A stretch of 64,000 nt of DNA from UBA1413 sp964567485 (GCA_964567485.1 CAZMMX010000013.1:11786-75785); one strand, 5' to 3'; shown: positions 1 through 8,823, counted from the first letter of the stretch. Made by a program: numbers and translations. The notes: generated from the letters alone by a model not told the origin.

Positions 1-308
1 TCGGGGGTGAGGCCAAAGGAGGTGTAATCGGTCACCGTGGCGTGGTGCGGAATTCCGGTATACCAGATATGGGTCACCCCCAACGCTTTGATCTCCTGTA
101 GCGCCGGGCCCGTGAAATCATTCATCTTGCCCACCCCATTCTCCTCAGGAGTGCCCCAGGGTTTGTTGGTGGTGTGGGTGTTCCCGAAAAGACGGGTGAA
201 GACCTGGTAGACGACGATTTTTCCCTCTTCCGGGGAGGAGCTTTTCGTTTCCGGGGATTGGCAGGCTGCCAGCACAACCGCCAGGGCTAGGAATGCACAT
301 TTTTTCAT
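1..308 (-). CDS. GH13-type alpha-amylase family lipoprotein, N-terminal part (cut by window edge)
   Basis: Only the first 102 codons lie in the window; the gene runs off the left edge. Translation from the ATG at 306-308 gives a lipoprotein signal peptide with the lipobox VLAAC, so the mature enzyme should be lipid-anchored in the periplasm or at the outer membrane. After a short Ser/Pro linker comes KIVVYQVFTRLFGN, the first beta strand of a GH13 (alpha-amylase family) barrel, and later LQEIKALGVTHIWYTGI, the second conserved strand. The family hydrolyses alpha-glucans, and SusG-like lipoproteins of this kind are common in Bacteroidota. The catalytic residues are outside the window, so substrate and activity cannot be judged. 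A perfect -7 element lies about 80 bases upstream. Confidence 0.8.
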   Translation of the reverse strand, partial: MKKCAFLALAVVLAACQSPETKSSSPEEGKIVVYQVFTRLFGNTHTTNKPWGTPEENGVGKMNDFTGPALQEIKALGVTHIWYTGIPHHATVTDYTSFGLTP

Positions 309-387
309 TTTTCTCAGGAATTGTCGGGTTACCGCTAAACAGGAACAGTGAAGGATGTGACCTTCAGCACCTGATCACTGCGTGTAA

Positions 388-395
388 CAAAGATA
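388..395 (-). promoter_or_regulatory. -7 promoter element for the GH13 lipoprotein gene
   Basis: On the minus strand this reads TATCTTTG, a perfect match to the Bacteroidota -7 consensus TAnnTTTG. It predicts a leader of roughly 75 bases before the ATG at 308. No convincing -33 TTTG is visible at the expected distance. Confidence 0.5.
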
Positions 396-508
396 GCAGG
401 CTTTTTAATTATTTGGAGCGGCAAGTTGACATTGGATGGCTTCCCGGGCTTTCAGAGCCGTTTGTTCAGTGAAGAGGCGGGAGGCTCTCTGGTTTTAGAG
501 CACCCTTT

Positions 509-703
509 TCATGTATGGGATCGGGGAGCTCCCGGTTTCAGGGGACAATCGGCGGCGCAGCTTCCGCACCCCGAACCTCCGTCAAATTGTGGTTTGCCGC
601 AATCCTCCTTTTTGGGCTTTACCCCCAGCCGGCGGTATAGCTTCCAGAAGGCCGCCACGGCGGCAGCCCCAATAACGATAGCGGTAATGATTTCCTGGGT
701 CAT
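509..703 (-). CDS. FeoB-associated Cys-rich membrane protein
   Basis: A 64-residue protein with one N-terminal membrane helix (about residues 5-20, IITAIVIGAAAVAAF), a basic stretch (KLYRRLGVKPKK), and a C-terminal cysteine cluster containing GCGSCAADCPL. This is the layout of the small FeoB-associated Cys-rich membrane proteins found next to feoB in many bacteria. They probably take part in ferrous-iron transport, perhaps by binding iron or Fe-S at the membrane, though their exact role is not established. The ATG at 701-703 lies four bases after the feoAB stop codon, so the two genes should be co-transcribed and translationally linked. Confidence 0.88.
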   Translation of the reverse strand: MTQEIITAIVIGAAAVAAFWKLYRRLGVKPKKEDCGKPQFDGGSGCGSCAADCPLKPGAPRSHT

Positions 704-707
704 CGGG

Positions 708-3260
708 CTATGGGATCAGCAGGGAGACGCCCTGGTAGGTGATAAAGGCCAGCACCCAGGCCAGCAGGGTGGTGTAAAGAATGGAAAAGAGGCTCCATTT
801 CCAGTGGCCCGATTCGTTGCTGATGGTGGCCACCACGCCGATGCAGGGGAAATAGATCAGGATGAAGACCAGGAAGGCCAGGGCCGAGGCAGTGTTGAAA
901 ACCGGGGTTCCCCGGAGCTTGCCGCTGGTGTGGACTTCGTTTTTCAGTTTTTCCTGGAGGTTGACGGTCGACTCTTCCACGTCGGACTGGTAAAGCACTC
1001 CCATGGTGCTGATGATGATCTCCTTGGCGGGTAGTCCGGCCAGCAGGGCGATGCTCATCTTCCAGTCAAAACCCAGGGGCGCCATCACCGGCTGAATAGC
1101 CCTGCCCATACGTCCCAGGTAAGAGTTGGAAAGCCGGCGGGTCTCGGCATCCACGGTTTCATCAATGGCTTCAGTGCCGGGTTCCCTGTCTGTGCTTCCG
1201 GCCCCAATTTCCGGAGAGAGGGAAGAGCGCGACGTCGCCGGGGCTTCTGCTGCCGGAAGTGCTGAAGAGCCGGACGCTGAAAAGGAGGATACGGGGGTTC
1301 CGGTAGTGCCGGGGGAGTCCTGAGAAGCTGAGGGGGCCGTTCGCGGAAAGTACTCCAACGCCCAGATGATCACCACCCCGATCAGAATTACCGAGCCTAT
1401 CTTCTTCAGGTACTGTTTGGTCTTGTCCCACATGTGGAAATAGATGTTTCGTGCTGTGGGCATCCTGTAGGCCGGGAGTTCCATGACGAAGGGGGTTCCC
1501 TTGTTGCGGAACACCAGACGGTTGAAGAGCTGGGCCGTCAGAAAGGCCACGATAATGCCGAAGGCGTAGACGCCGAGGAGGATCAGGGCCTGGTGGCTGG
1601 TGAAAAAGGCCGAGATGATCAGGATGTATACGGGCAGGCGGGCGCTGCACGACATGAAGGGGATGATCAGCATGGTGAGGATCCTGTCCCTCTTGTTACG
1701 GAGGGTCCGTGTGGCCATGATGGCGGGAACGTTGCACCCGAATCCCATGATCATGGGGATGAAGGAACGGCCGTGCAACCCGAAATGGTGCATGATCTTA
1801 TCCATAATAAAGGCGGCCCGGGCCATATATCCCGTGCCCTCGAGCAACGAGATGAAAAAGAAGAGAATCAGGATGTTGGGCAGGAAGATCAGAACACTTC
1901 CGGTGCCGCTGATGATGCCGTCGATCAGCAAATCCTTGAACATACCGTCGGGAAGGATAGTGCGCAGTCCGTTGCTGAACCAGGAAACCGCCGCGTCTAT
2001 CCACGCCATGGGGTAGGCCCCCAGGGTGAAGGTCGCCCAGAAAACCACAACGAGGATTCCGGCAAACAGGGGAAAGGCCAGCTTCGGATGGGTCATCACC
2101 CGGTCGATCTTTTCGGAGATATTCCTCACCCGGGGCGCAGGTGCCCGGAGAGTCTCCTTCAGGGCTCCCGAAATAAAGGCATACTTGGCATCGGTGACCA
2201 CCGTCTCGCTCTCCTCGGCATATAACCCCTCAATGCGCGTGATCTCCCTGTGCGTGAGGGCCACAATTCCCATGTAGTTGCGGTAATCGGCCATCAGCTC
2301 CATCACCTGCTTGTCTTTCTCCAGCATCTTGATGGCCAGAAAACGCGAACTGATCTTGTCGGTGATGGGCTTGTTCTCCCTGATCTTCGCCCTGATGACG
2401 CCGATCGACGATTCTATCTCAGGTCCGTAGTTGATATGGATATGACGGGTGACGGGATCCTTTCCCTCGTATACGCTGATCACCCGCTGTAAAAGCTCCT
2501 GCATTCCCTGTCCCCGGTTACTCACAGTCGGCACAAAAGGAATCCCCAAAAGACGCCCCAGGTTATCATGGCACAGGGTCTGATGCTCCTTTTCCAACTC
2601 ATCGACCATGTTGAGCGCCGCCACAATCCGCAAGTCCATGTCAATCAGCTGGGTGGTCAGAAAAAGACTCCGCTCGAGGTTGGTGGCCTCCAAAACGTTG
2701 ATCACAATGTCGGGGGTCTCCTCATAGATGAACTTCCTGACATAGATCTCTTCGGGACTATAGGCCGTCAGACTGTATGTTCCCGGAAGGTCATAGATGT
2801 TAAAATGGTATCCGAAAGCATCAAAACTGGTCTTGCGGATATCCACGGTCACCCCGCTGTAATTCCCGACCTTTTCACGGGCTCCGGAAAGAGAGTTGTA
2901 AAGAGTGGTCTTCCCGGCATTGGGGTTCCCCACCAACGCGACGTTGATACTCTTCCCCCTGACCAGCACCTCCCCGGAATCCTCCTCCCTCTGGATCACC
3001 CCTTCATAACCCGACTCCCCGGAATCTACATAGTCGGTCAGGGCAATCACTTCTATCTGTTCGGCTTCCGACCGGCGAAGGGTAATGTTATAGTTCAATA
3101 AGCGGTACTCTATGGCCCCGTTAAAGGGGGCATTCTTGATCACCGTGATCTCCTTCCCCTTCACAAATCCCATCTCATTGATCCTCTTACGGAAAGATCC
3201 ATGTCCCAAGATCTTGGTAATCACCACCGTTTCGTCATTCCTGACTTCGCTGAGCTTCAA
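708..3260 (-). CDS. feoB: FeoA-FeoB fusion, ferrous iron transporter
   Basis: Imports Fe(2+) across the inner membrane. Starting at TTG 3258-3260 (MKLSEVRNDE), the protein has a FeoA SH3-like domain (about residues 1-75), then the FeoB G domain with G1 GNPNAGKTT (about 111), G3 DLPGTYSL and G4 NMVD, then the helical regulatory domain and the polytopic core with the family's Gate segments (GFGCNVPAIMATR). A longer frame reaches back to 3305, but that start would lie inside a perfect -7 element (3303-3310), so I prefer 3260, where FeoA proteins normally begin. FeoA-FeoB fusions are typical of Bacteroidota. Odd feature: a low-complexity Ser/Ala/Pro/Thr linker of about 70 residues (about 640-708) inserted in a loop between core helices. 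The Cys-rich partner gene follows after four bases. Confidence 0.95.
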   Translation of the reverse strand: MKLSEVRNDETVVITKILGHGSFRKRINEMGFVKGKEITVIKNAPFNGAIEYRLLNYNITLRRSEAEQIEVIALTDYVDSGESGYEGVIQREEDSGEVLVRGKSINVALVGNPNAGKTTLYNSLSGAREKVGNYSGVTVDIRKTSFDAFGYHFNIYDLPGTYSLTAYSPEEIYVRKFIYEETPDIVINVLEATNLERSLFLTTQLIDMDLRIVAALNMVDELEKEHQTLCHDNLGRLLGIPFVPTVSNRGQGMQELLQRVISVYEGKDPVTRHIHINYGPEIESSIGVIRAKIRENKPITDKISSRFLAIKMLEKDKQVMELMADYRNYMGIVALTHREITRIEGLYAEESETVVTDAKYAFISGALKETLRAPAPRVRNISEKIDRVMTHPKLAFPLFAGILVVVFWATFTLGAYPMAWIDAAVSWFSNGLRTILPDGMFKDLLIDGIISGTGSVLIFLPNILILFFFISLLEGTGYMARAAFIMDKIMHHFGLHGRSFIPMIMGFGCNVPAIMATRTLRNKRDRILTMLIIPFMSCSARLPVYILIISAFFTSHQALILLGVYAFGIIVAFLTAQLFNRLVFRNKGTPFVMELPAYRMPTARNIYFHMWDKTKQYLKKIGSVILIGVVIIWALEYFPRTAPSASQDSPGTTGTPVSSFSASGSSALPAAEAPATSRSSLSPEIGAGSTDREPGTEAIDETVDAETRRLSNSYLGRMGRAIQPVMAPLGFDWKMSIALLAGLPAKEIIISTMGVLYQSDVEESTVNLQEKLKNEVHTSGKLRGTPVFNTASALAFLVFILIYFPCIGVVATISNESGHWKWSLFSILYTTLLAWVLAFITYQGVSLLIP

Positions 3261-3302
3261 GATTGCAGTATTTTTATTTAAATTAAATATAAATAGCGAC
3301 TG

Positions 3303-3310
3303 CAAATATA
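3303..3310 (-). promoter_or_regulatory. -7 promoter element for feoAB
   Basis: The minus strand reads TATATTTG, a perfect TAnnTTTG -7 box. Transcription should begin close to 3296, giving a leader of about 35 bases to the preferred TTG start at 3260. The box overlaps the alternative upstream start at 3305, which argues against that start. Confidence 0.6.
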
Positions 3311-3365
3311 AATTTTTGTTCCGGATTATTCAGCGTACCGATGAGTGCTGATAGGCCAGAATCGT

Positions 3366-3373
3366 TATTTTTG
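3366..3373 (+). promoter_or_regulatory. -7 promoter element for the acidic-tailed protein gene
   Basis: TATTTTTG is a perfect match to TAnnTTTG and sits 22 bases before the ATG at 3396, with a purine-rich ribosome-binding stretch (aaaaaaggaaggg) between. It is divergent from the feoAB promoter about 60 bases away. Confidence 0.55.
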
Positions 3374-3395
3374 TAACTTAACAAAAAAGGAAGGG

Positions 3396-4235
3396 ATGGA
3401 CGAGGAGTTCCTGTACGATAAGGTAAGGAGAGCGTTGGAACATTTGCCCGAAAATTTCAATGTGCTGGAAGAACAGATAGATGTTCAGCTCCAGATGGAG
3501 TATTTCGGGTTTGCCGGCAAGTTGAGGAAGGAGGAGGATATGGCCGCTGTGGCCACAGAGGCGGCGCTGCTCTTTGACGCGGAAACTTCTGGTGAAACGA
3601 AACGGAGAATTCTGGTGGCTCTGGCTTCCCTGCCTGAGGTGGAGGCCTTCCGGACTATTGAGAAATATTACCATCACCCCGATGAGGGAATGAAGGACTG
3701 GACCACCCTGGCCTACCAGGAAAGCCGCATGCTCCTGCAAAGCTCCCTGCTCGACGAACAACAGGTCTTCATCTCCACCGGACTCGGAGGAAAAGGACGG
3801 AAACTCCGTTATTTCGTTGTTTTCCTGAACCGCGAGGGTAACAGCTTTACCGCCATACAGAAAAAACTGCTCCAGGACGAACTCCGCTACGCCCTCGAAA
3901 ATAACGACGGGGTACTGGAAGAATTCAACGAAATGATCGATTTCACCACCGCCCTGGTGATCCTTCCCATCAAGGCTCCCCTCAAGGAGATCTTCCGCGG
4001 GGTGATCGAAGAGTGCAACCAGTATGGTAACTTCCTCGAAGAAGACATGGTGATCACCAACGTCAAACGACTTTCACCCACCGAAATCGTCGATATCCTC
4101 ACCCGGCAGAAAGAGGAACCAAACGACGGGGAGGACTTCCCGGAAAACGACGGTGACGACGATAACGACGATGACGATGGGGACGATGGGGACTATTCGG
4201 AAAATGGAGACCGTGACGACGATGACGACGCATAA
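3396..4235 (+). CDS. Conserved hypothetical protein with long acidic C-terminal tail
   Basis: 279 residues, with no signal peptide or membrane segment, so probably cytoplasmic. I do not recognise the family. The first 120 or so residues look all-helical. They are followed by an alpha/beta segment around GGKGRKLRYFVVFLN, and then a tail of roughly 40 residues made almost only of Asp, Glu, Asn, Gly and Ser (about residues 240-279), encoded by a GAC/GAT microsatellite at 4140-4233. The start at 3396 was chosen because a good ribosome-binding stretch precedes it and the -7 box would place the transcript start at about 3380. Acidic tails of this kind occur in proteins that bind basic partners or mimic nucleic acid, but that is only a possibility here. 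Confidence 0.8.
   Translation: MDEEFLYDKVRRALEHLPENFNVLEEQIDVQLQMEYFGFAGKLRKEEDMAAVATEAALLFDAETSGETKRRILVALASLPEVEAFRTIEKYYHHPDEGMKDWTTLAYQESRMLLQSSLLDEQQVFISTGLGGKGRKLRYFVVFLNREGNSFTAIQKKLLQDELRYALENNDGVLEEFNEMIDFTTALVILPIKAPLKEIFRGVIEECNQYGNFLEEDMVITNVKRLSPTEIVDILTRQKEEPNDGEDFPENDGDDDNDDDDGDDGDYSENGDRDDDDDA
4146..4233 (+). repeat. GAC/GAT trinucleotide microsatellite
   Basis: A degenerate run of Asp codons (gacgatgacgacgat-like units), interrupted by Gly and Asn codons, encodes the acidic tail of the upstream protein. Its length could change by replication slippage without altering the reading frame. Confidence 0.7.
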
Positions 4236-4331
4236 TCTTCCGGAAACCCCCGGGTGGTGGCCGTTACAGAAAAGCAGCTCTTTATTTTTGAATTTTTTTT
4301 CACGGATTCTTTTATAAGTCAGTGAAATCCA

Positions 4332-4339
4332 TATTTTTG
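4332..4339 (+). promoter_or_regulatory. -7 promoter element for the C39-like/BACON gene
   Basis: TATTTTTG, a perfect TAnnTTTG box, lies about 50 bases upstream of the ATG at 4390. It predicts a leader of about 44 bases. Confidence 0.5.
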
Positions 4340-4389
4340 CTGGTACAAACCGCACAAAACAGCTATAAACATTTAACAGTTGCAAAAGT

Positions 4390-6150
4390 ATGGACAAACC
4401 CGCACTGGCCCTTTTGAGGCCCTTTCTATGTATTGTTGTGACGCTGGGCATGATTCTGTCATGCTCCCTGCCTGCACAGGGCCAGCAGGATGTGCTCATG
4501 ACCCTGACACCCCGTCCGGAAGAGACAACGGGGATCTCTACACTTCCTGACTCCCTGGTCTCGGCAGTGATCACCGGTCCCGACGAGGCCCCGATAGAAA
4601 TCGTCAGGGTTCCCGGGATGCCTCCCCGGCAGCTCAAAGCGGCATCTGCCGCTGCCGTCCCTTCCGCCACGGCAGTGATCATTCCGGGAATGCCGGCCTA
4701 TATCTGGTCGTTCGGATGTTCTCCCACAGTCGCGGCTATGATGGCCGCCTGGTATGACAACAACGGATACCCCAACCTTTATACAGGCCCGGCCAACGGC
4801 GGCAGCGCCCCCCTCAACAACCTGGGGTGGGGGACCGTCACCATCGCAGGCAGCCGGGAAAACCTATGCCCTCTGAGCGCCTCCATGAACGGCCTCGACG
4901 GCCGCACCTCCCGCGGTCATGTCGACGATTACTATACAGAATACTTGAGCTCTGCCCGCGATCCTTATCTGGTCAACAACTGGACAGAACATACCCCTCC
5001 TGACTGTACCGCCGACTTCATGGGCACCAGCCAGTCGGAATACGACAACGTCGACGGAAGCACCATCTTCTATTATTATGTCGACAATTCGCCCTATTCC
5101 GGCAACAATAGCGGCGACGGAAGCCTTGGGTTGGAGCTCTTCTTCGAATCGACGGGGTACCAGGTCGTCAGAAGGTTTAACCAGTATATCAGCGGTTATA
5201 ACAACAGGTCTGCCGGCTTTACCTTTGACCAGTACAAGGCCGAGATTGACGCCGGAAGGCCGGTGATGATCCAGGTACAGGGCCATTCCATGGCCGGATA
5301 TGGCTATGATCCCGTGGGTAATCTGGTCTATGTGCGTAATACCTGGGACCTCAGTGATCAAGTCTTTCCCTGGGGGGGTACCTATGAAGGTATGCAACAC
5401 TATGCCGTCACGGTCTTTGAACTGGCACCCCCTGCCGATTCTCTCTGTTCCCTGGCGGTGAACACCGATTCCCTCACCTTCCCGGCAACCGCGTCTTCAT
5501 CAGGTTTCCAAATCACCACCGGCGACTGCAGCACCCTCGACTGGTCGCTCTCTTCCAATGCCTCCTGGCTCTCCCTGGCCCCGGCTTCAGGAAAAGGGAG
5601 TGACAGTGTCACCGTCGACTGCCAGGCCAACACAGGAACAGCCGTCAGGGTGGCCACCATTACCATTGCCGGGCCCATCAACACCGTCACCATTTCTGTG
5701 GTTCAGGAAGGGAATTCCCAACCCGACATCGCTCCTGTGATGACCATCACCCCCAATGTGCTGTCAGGAATGACCAGCTTCGATGTGGTGGTGAAAATCA
5801 CGGAAGTAAACAATATGCCCACTTCCGGAACGATTACCGTGGTCATACCCCGTGATCAGCGATGGAACCTCAACGGCCCCTTCTCCGCGGCGGTCACTTC
5901 CCTGGCTGGCGTTCCCCTCAATAACGGGGCCTGGAGCTATGACTCCTCCTCTGCGGAATTTCACATCTTCAGAATGGAGGCTGCCCTGCCGGCCGGTGGT
6001 TCCTCCACCTTCGGCTTCAACGCCCTCTTTAATCCCTTAAACTCAAAAGGGGTCGCCACCCTTACCTCACAGATCATGGCAGGAAGCGGCGGAGAGTCGG
6101 GGGCGGGTAACAACTCCGATTCCGAAAGACTGGACTACTTCGCCCTTTGA
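4390..6150 (+). CDS. Secreted C39-like cysteine peptidase-fold protein with BACON domain
   Basis: 586 residues. The N-terminus is a signal peptide (hydrophobic 7-24). The cysteine in ILSC could make it a lipoprotein, but cleavage after PAQG is equally plausible. Residues about 100-345 resemble the peptidase C39-like fold, with a candidate nucleophile Cys110 in SFGCSPT, His299 in QGHSMAGYGYD and an Asn/Asp pair in RNTWD (317-320). Residues about 354-443 form a BACON beta-sandwich (WSLSSNASWLSLAP followed by GKGSDSVTVDC), a domain thought to bind glycans or mucin in Bacteroidota. The last 140 residues look like another beta-sandwich. It could process an extracellular peptide or simply bind a surface ligand; catalysis is not shown. 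It has its own promoter and stands alone before the propeller block. Confidence 0.75.
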   Translation: MDKPALALLRPFLCIVVTLGMILSCSLPAQGQQDVLMTLTPRPEETTGISTLPDSLVSAVITGPDEAPIEIVRVPGMPPRQLKAASAAAVPSATAVIIPGMPAYIWSFGCSPTVAAMMAAWYDNNGYPNLYTGPANGGSAPLNNLGWGTVTIAGSRENLCPLSASMNGLDGRTSRGHVDDYYTEYLSSARDPYLVNNWTEHTPPDCTADFMGTSQSEYDNVDGSTIFYYYVDNSPYSGNNSGDGSLGLELFFESTGYQVVRRFNQYISGYNNRSAGFTFDQYKAEIDAGRPVMIQVQGHSMAGYGYDPVGNLVYVRNTWDLSDQVFPWGGTYEGMQHYAVTVFELAPPADSLCSLAVNTDSLTFPATASSSGFQITTGDCSTLDWSLSSNASWLSLAPASGKGSDSVTVDCQANTGTAVRVATITIAGPINTVTISVVQEGNSQPDIAPVMTITPNVLSGMTSFDVVVKITEVNNMPTSGTITVVIPRDQRWNLNGPFSAAVTSLAGVPLNNGAWSYDSSSAEFHIFRMEAALPAGGSSTFGFNALFNPLNSKGVATLTSQIMAGSGGESGAGNNSDSERLDYFAL

Positions 6151-6278
6151 TCTTTTGTTAACAGGCTGTTAATTTTCAAGGCCTTATTTAAAATAAAGCT
6201 AAATTTCGGCACACGGTTGGCAAATCGCCCGCGAGCGACTATTTTTATACCCACCTTGGAAATTTTAGCTTTGTTATT

Positions 6279-7484
6279 ATGAAGATCAAAACGCTTTTTA
6301 TTGTACTCCTCTTTATTGCCGGGAATTATACTTATGCCCAGAATCCCACGCGCTGGCGGGGGCCTCACGGTAACGGCACCTATGACGACATGGGGCTTCT
6401 CCGCTCCTGGCCTGCCGAAGGACCTGCGATCCTCTGGACTTACGAAAACCTCGGCGCTGGCTTTTCCTCGCCCGTCGTCGTCAACGGTAAGATTTACACC
6501 TCCGGCACCGAGGAAACCACCGGATTTGTCTATGCCCTTTCGAATGAGGGAACACTTCTCTGGAAAGCTCCCTACGGCCCTGAATTCACCGAAAGCTATC
6601 CGGGGTCCCGCAGTACCCCCGTGGTCGTGGGTAACCTCCTCTACCAGTATTCGGGTATGGGCGTGGTCACCTGCATGGACGCCGGAACAGGAAAGGTGAA
6701 ATGGCAAAAGGATACCTTCAAAGAACTGGGAGGACGCAACATCAAGTGGGGCGTCACCGAGACCTTCGCCATCGACGGCGATAAGCTCTTTGTGACTCCC
6801 GGGGGTCCTGAAAATAGCCTCGTAGCCCTGAACAGGATGACTGGTGACCTTATCTGGAGCACCTCCATCAAGGAGGAGCTCTCGGGCTATTGCACCCCCC
6901 TGCTGGTGAAAATCCCCGGGCGTACCCTTCTGGTGACCCATACCGCTTCCTGGATCGCCGGCGTTGACGCAGCTTCGGGAAAACTGCTGTGGACACACCA
7001 CCATCCCAACCAGTGGAGCGTTCAGGCCAACACCCCCATTTACCACGACGGCGCGGTTTTTTGCTTCAGCGGGTACGGCCAGGGAGGCGTGAAACTGAAA
7101 CTCTCCCCCGACGGAAGCTCCATTCATCCCGAATGGGTCTCCACAACCCTCGACAACCGCATCGGCGGGGCGGTCCTGGTCAATGGATCCATCATCGGTT
7201 CCGGAGATAAAAACCGCTACTGGATGGCTATCGACTGGAATTCCGGAGTGGAAAAAAAACAGCTTAAAGGCCTGGCCAACGGAACAGCAGTCACCGCCGA
7301 TGGCCTCCTGTTTGGGTATACCGAAAGAGGTGAACTCTTCCTGGCCGACCCGGCAGAACTGAAAATCCTCTCCCAGACCAAGGTGACCCATGGCACCGCA
7401 CAACACTGGGCCCATCCCGTCATCGACAACGGCCGCCTCCTGGTCCGCCACGGAAACGCCCTGGTCGTCTATAAGATTAAATGA
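6279..7484 (+). CDS. Secreted PQQ-like beta-propeller protein 1
   Basis: 401 residues. A Sec signal peptide (about 1-20, ending TYAQ) sends it to the periplasm. The mature part begins with RWRGPHGNG and about 25 residues later has ILW, the entry signature of PQQ-like (quinoprotein-like) eight-bladed propellers. Repeated blade motifs follow, such as ALNRMTGDLIWS and GVDAASGKLLWT. The C-terminus QHWAHPVIDNGRLLVRHGN closes the propeller. The fold often serves as a scaffold without cofactor, and I cannot show PQQ binding. The gene overlaps by four bases the longest possible frame of the next propeller gene. It is the first gene of the redox block, and the closest relative in the window is the next gene (similar ends and internal motifs), which suggests tandem duplication. 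Confidence 0.87.
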   Translation: MKIKTLFIVLLFIAGNYTYAQNPTRWRGPHGNGTYDDMGLLRSWPAEGPAILWTYENLGAGFSSPVVVNGKIYTSGTEETTGFVYALSNEGTLLWKAPYGPEFTESYPGSRSTPVVVGNLLYQYSGMGVVTCMDAGTGKVKWQKDTFKELGGRNIKWGVTETFAIDGDKLFVTPGGPENSLVALNRMTGDLIWSTSIKEELSGYCTPLLVKIPGRTLLVTHTASWIAGVDAASGKLLWTHHHPNQWSVQANTPIYHDGAVFCFSGYGQGGVKLKLSPDGSSIHPEWVSTTLDNRIGGAVLVNGSIIGSGDKNRYWMAIDWNSGVEKKQLKGLANGTAVTADGLLFGYTERGELFLADPAELKILSQTKVTHGTAQHWAHPVIDNGRLLVRHGNALVVYKIK

Positions 7485-7540
7485 AATCCCTGTTGTTCTT
7501 AATTTACAATACTTTATATCATCCCATACCTGTGCTTTTT

Positions 7541-8788
7541 ATGATCCGTAAAACAGTTTGTTTTCTCCTCGCCGGTCTCCTCGCCGGAAGCCTTACTGCC
7601 CAGATCACCCAGTGGCGCGGTGAAAACCGCGATGGTAAATACCTCAGCGAAACCGGTCTCCTGGCCTCCTGGCCTGCCCAAGGCCCCGAACTCCTGATGA
7701 AAAGCGACAAACTGGGGAAGGGATACTCTTCTCCCGTCTTTGTCGACAACACCATTTACATCACCGGAATGATCGATACCCTCGATTACCTCTCGGCCGT
7801 CGACATGCAGGGAAATCTTCTCTGGCAGGTGAGCTACGGGCGCTCCTGGGAGAACTCCTACCCCGACACCCGCTCCACCCCTACCATCGAGGGCGACAGA
7901 ATTTACGTGCTGGCGGGAACCGGAAAACTCAGCTGTTATAACAGGGGCGACGGCAGCCTGATATGGTCGGTCGACGTCGACAGAGATTACCAGGCCGAGT
8001 GGCACCTCTGGGGGGTCTCCGAAAGCCCCCTGATCGTCGGCGACCTCGTCATCTGTTCTCCCGGAGGGAATGAAACCTCGGTGGTGGCCCTCGACAAAAT
8101 GACGGGAAAGGAGATCTGGAGAACCGCCTCCGTGGGTGGTCCACGCTGTTACATCTCCCCAACGATTTACCAATATGGTAATTTCCGCTATATCCTGGCC
8201 GCCACAGGCCAGAACCTGATCGCTATCGTCCCGGAAACAGGAAAGGTCGCCTGGTCCTACCAATACTGGGACGGCGCCAAGTGGGACCAGACGGGACTGA
8301 TCTGGGCCAACACCCCGGTGTGGCACGAAGATGAGATCTTCATCACCATGGGATACGACTACCCGGCGGTCATGCTGAAAATGAACCCCGACGGCCTCGG
8401 CGTCACCCCAAAGTATACCAGCACGGTCCTCGATAACCACCATCATGGCGTGATTCTCGTTGACGGCTACCTCTATGGCTCCAACTGGATCAATAACGGC
8501 AAGGGCAACTGGGTATGCATGGAATGGAGCACCGGCGACATCAAATGGGAGACCTCCTGGGAGAATAAGGGCTCCGTGGTGTGGGCCGACGGACTGCTCT
8601 ATCTTTATGAGGAAAAACGGGGTAATGTAGCCCTGGTCAGACCCGACCCCGGAAAACTCGACGTCATCAGCTCCTTCCGGGTCACTGAGGGAACAGGACC
8701 CCACTGGGCCCACCCCTTCATACGCGATGGAAAATTGTTCCTTCGCCATGGCGAGGTGCTGATGGTGTTTAAAATCAGGTCTTCATAG
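7541..8788 (+). CDS. Secreted PQQ-like beta-propeller protein 2
   Basis: 415 residues from the ATG at 7541, which gives a clean Sec signal peptide (MIRKTVCFLLAGLLAG, cleavage after LTAQ). A longer frame reaches 7481 but would put 20 unneeded residues before the signal. The mature protein starts QWRGENRDGKY, and blade motifs such as ALDKMTGKEIWR and VPETGKVAWSY recur. The end, GPHWAHPFIRDGKLFLRHG, matches the preceding propeller almost residue for residue, so the two are paralogues from a tandem duplication. It should be periplasmic. There is no CXXCH heme motif. Its partner or ligand is unknown; position in the block suggests a role with the exported iron-sulfur proteins encoded downstream. 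Confidence 0.86.
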   Translation: MIRKTVCFLLAGLLAGSLTAQITQWRGENRDGKYLSETGLLASWPAQGPELLMKSDKLGKGYSSPVFVDNTIYITGMIDTLDYLSAVDMQGNLLWQVSYGRSWENSYPDTRSTPTIEGDRIYVLAGTGKLSCYNRGDGSLIWSVDVDRDYQAEWHLWGVSESPLIVGDLVICSPGGNETSVVALDKMTGKEIWRTASVGGPRCYISPTIYQYGNFRYILAATGQNLIAIVPETGKVAWSYQYWDGAKWDQTGLIWANTPVWHEDEIFITMGYDYPAVMLKMNPDGLGVTPKYTSTVLDNHHHGVILVDGYLYGSNWINNGKGNWVCMEWSTGDIKWETSWENKGSVVWADGLLYLYEEKRGNVALVRPDPGKLDVISSFRVTEGTGPHWAHPFIRDGKLFLRHGEVLMVFKIRSS

Positions 8789-8823
8789 GATATCGATGGC
8801 GAAGGATCACCATCTGATGCTAA

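Noticed and set aside
3261..3305. Longer FeoA-FeoB start at TTG 3305
   Set aside because: It lies within a perfect -7 promoter box, and the extra 15 residues are not FeoA-like.
6135..7451. Long open frame on the minus strand (438 codons) opposite propeller 1
   Set aside because: It is a shadow produced by the GC-biased codon positions of the propeller gene. It has no recognisable domain, and the plus-strand frame has a signal peptide and blade repeats.
7514..8749. Long minus-strand frame (411 codons) opposite propeller 2
   Set aside because: Same reason: antisense shadow of a clear propeller gene, with no domain signature.
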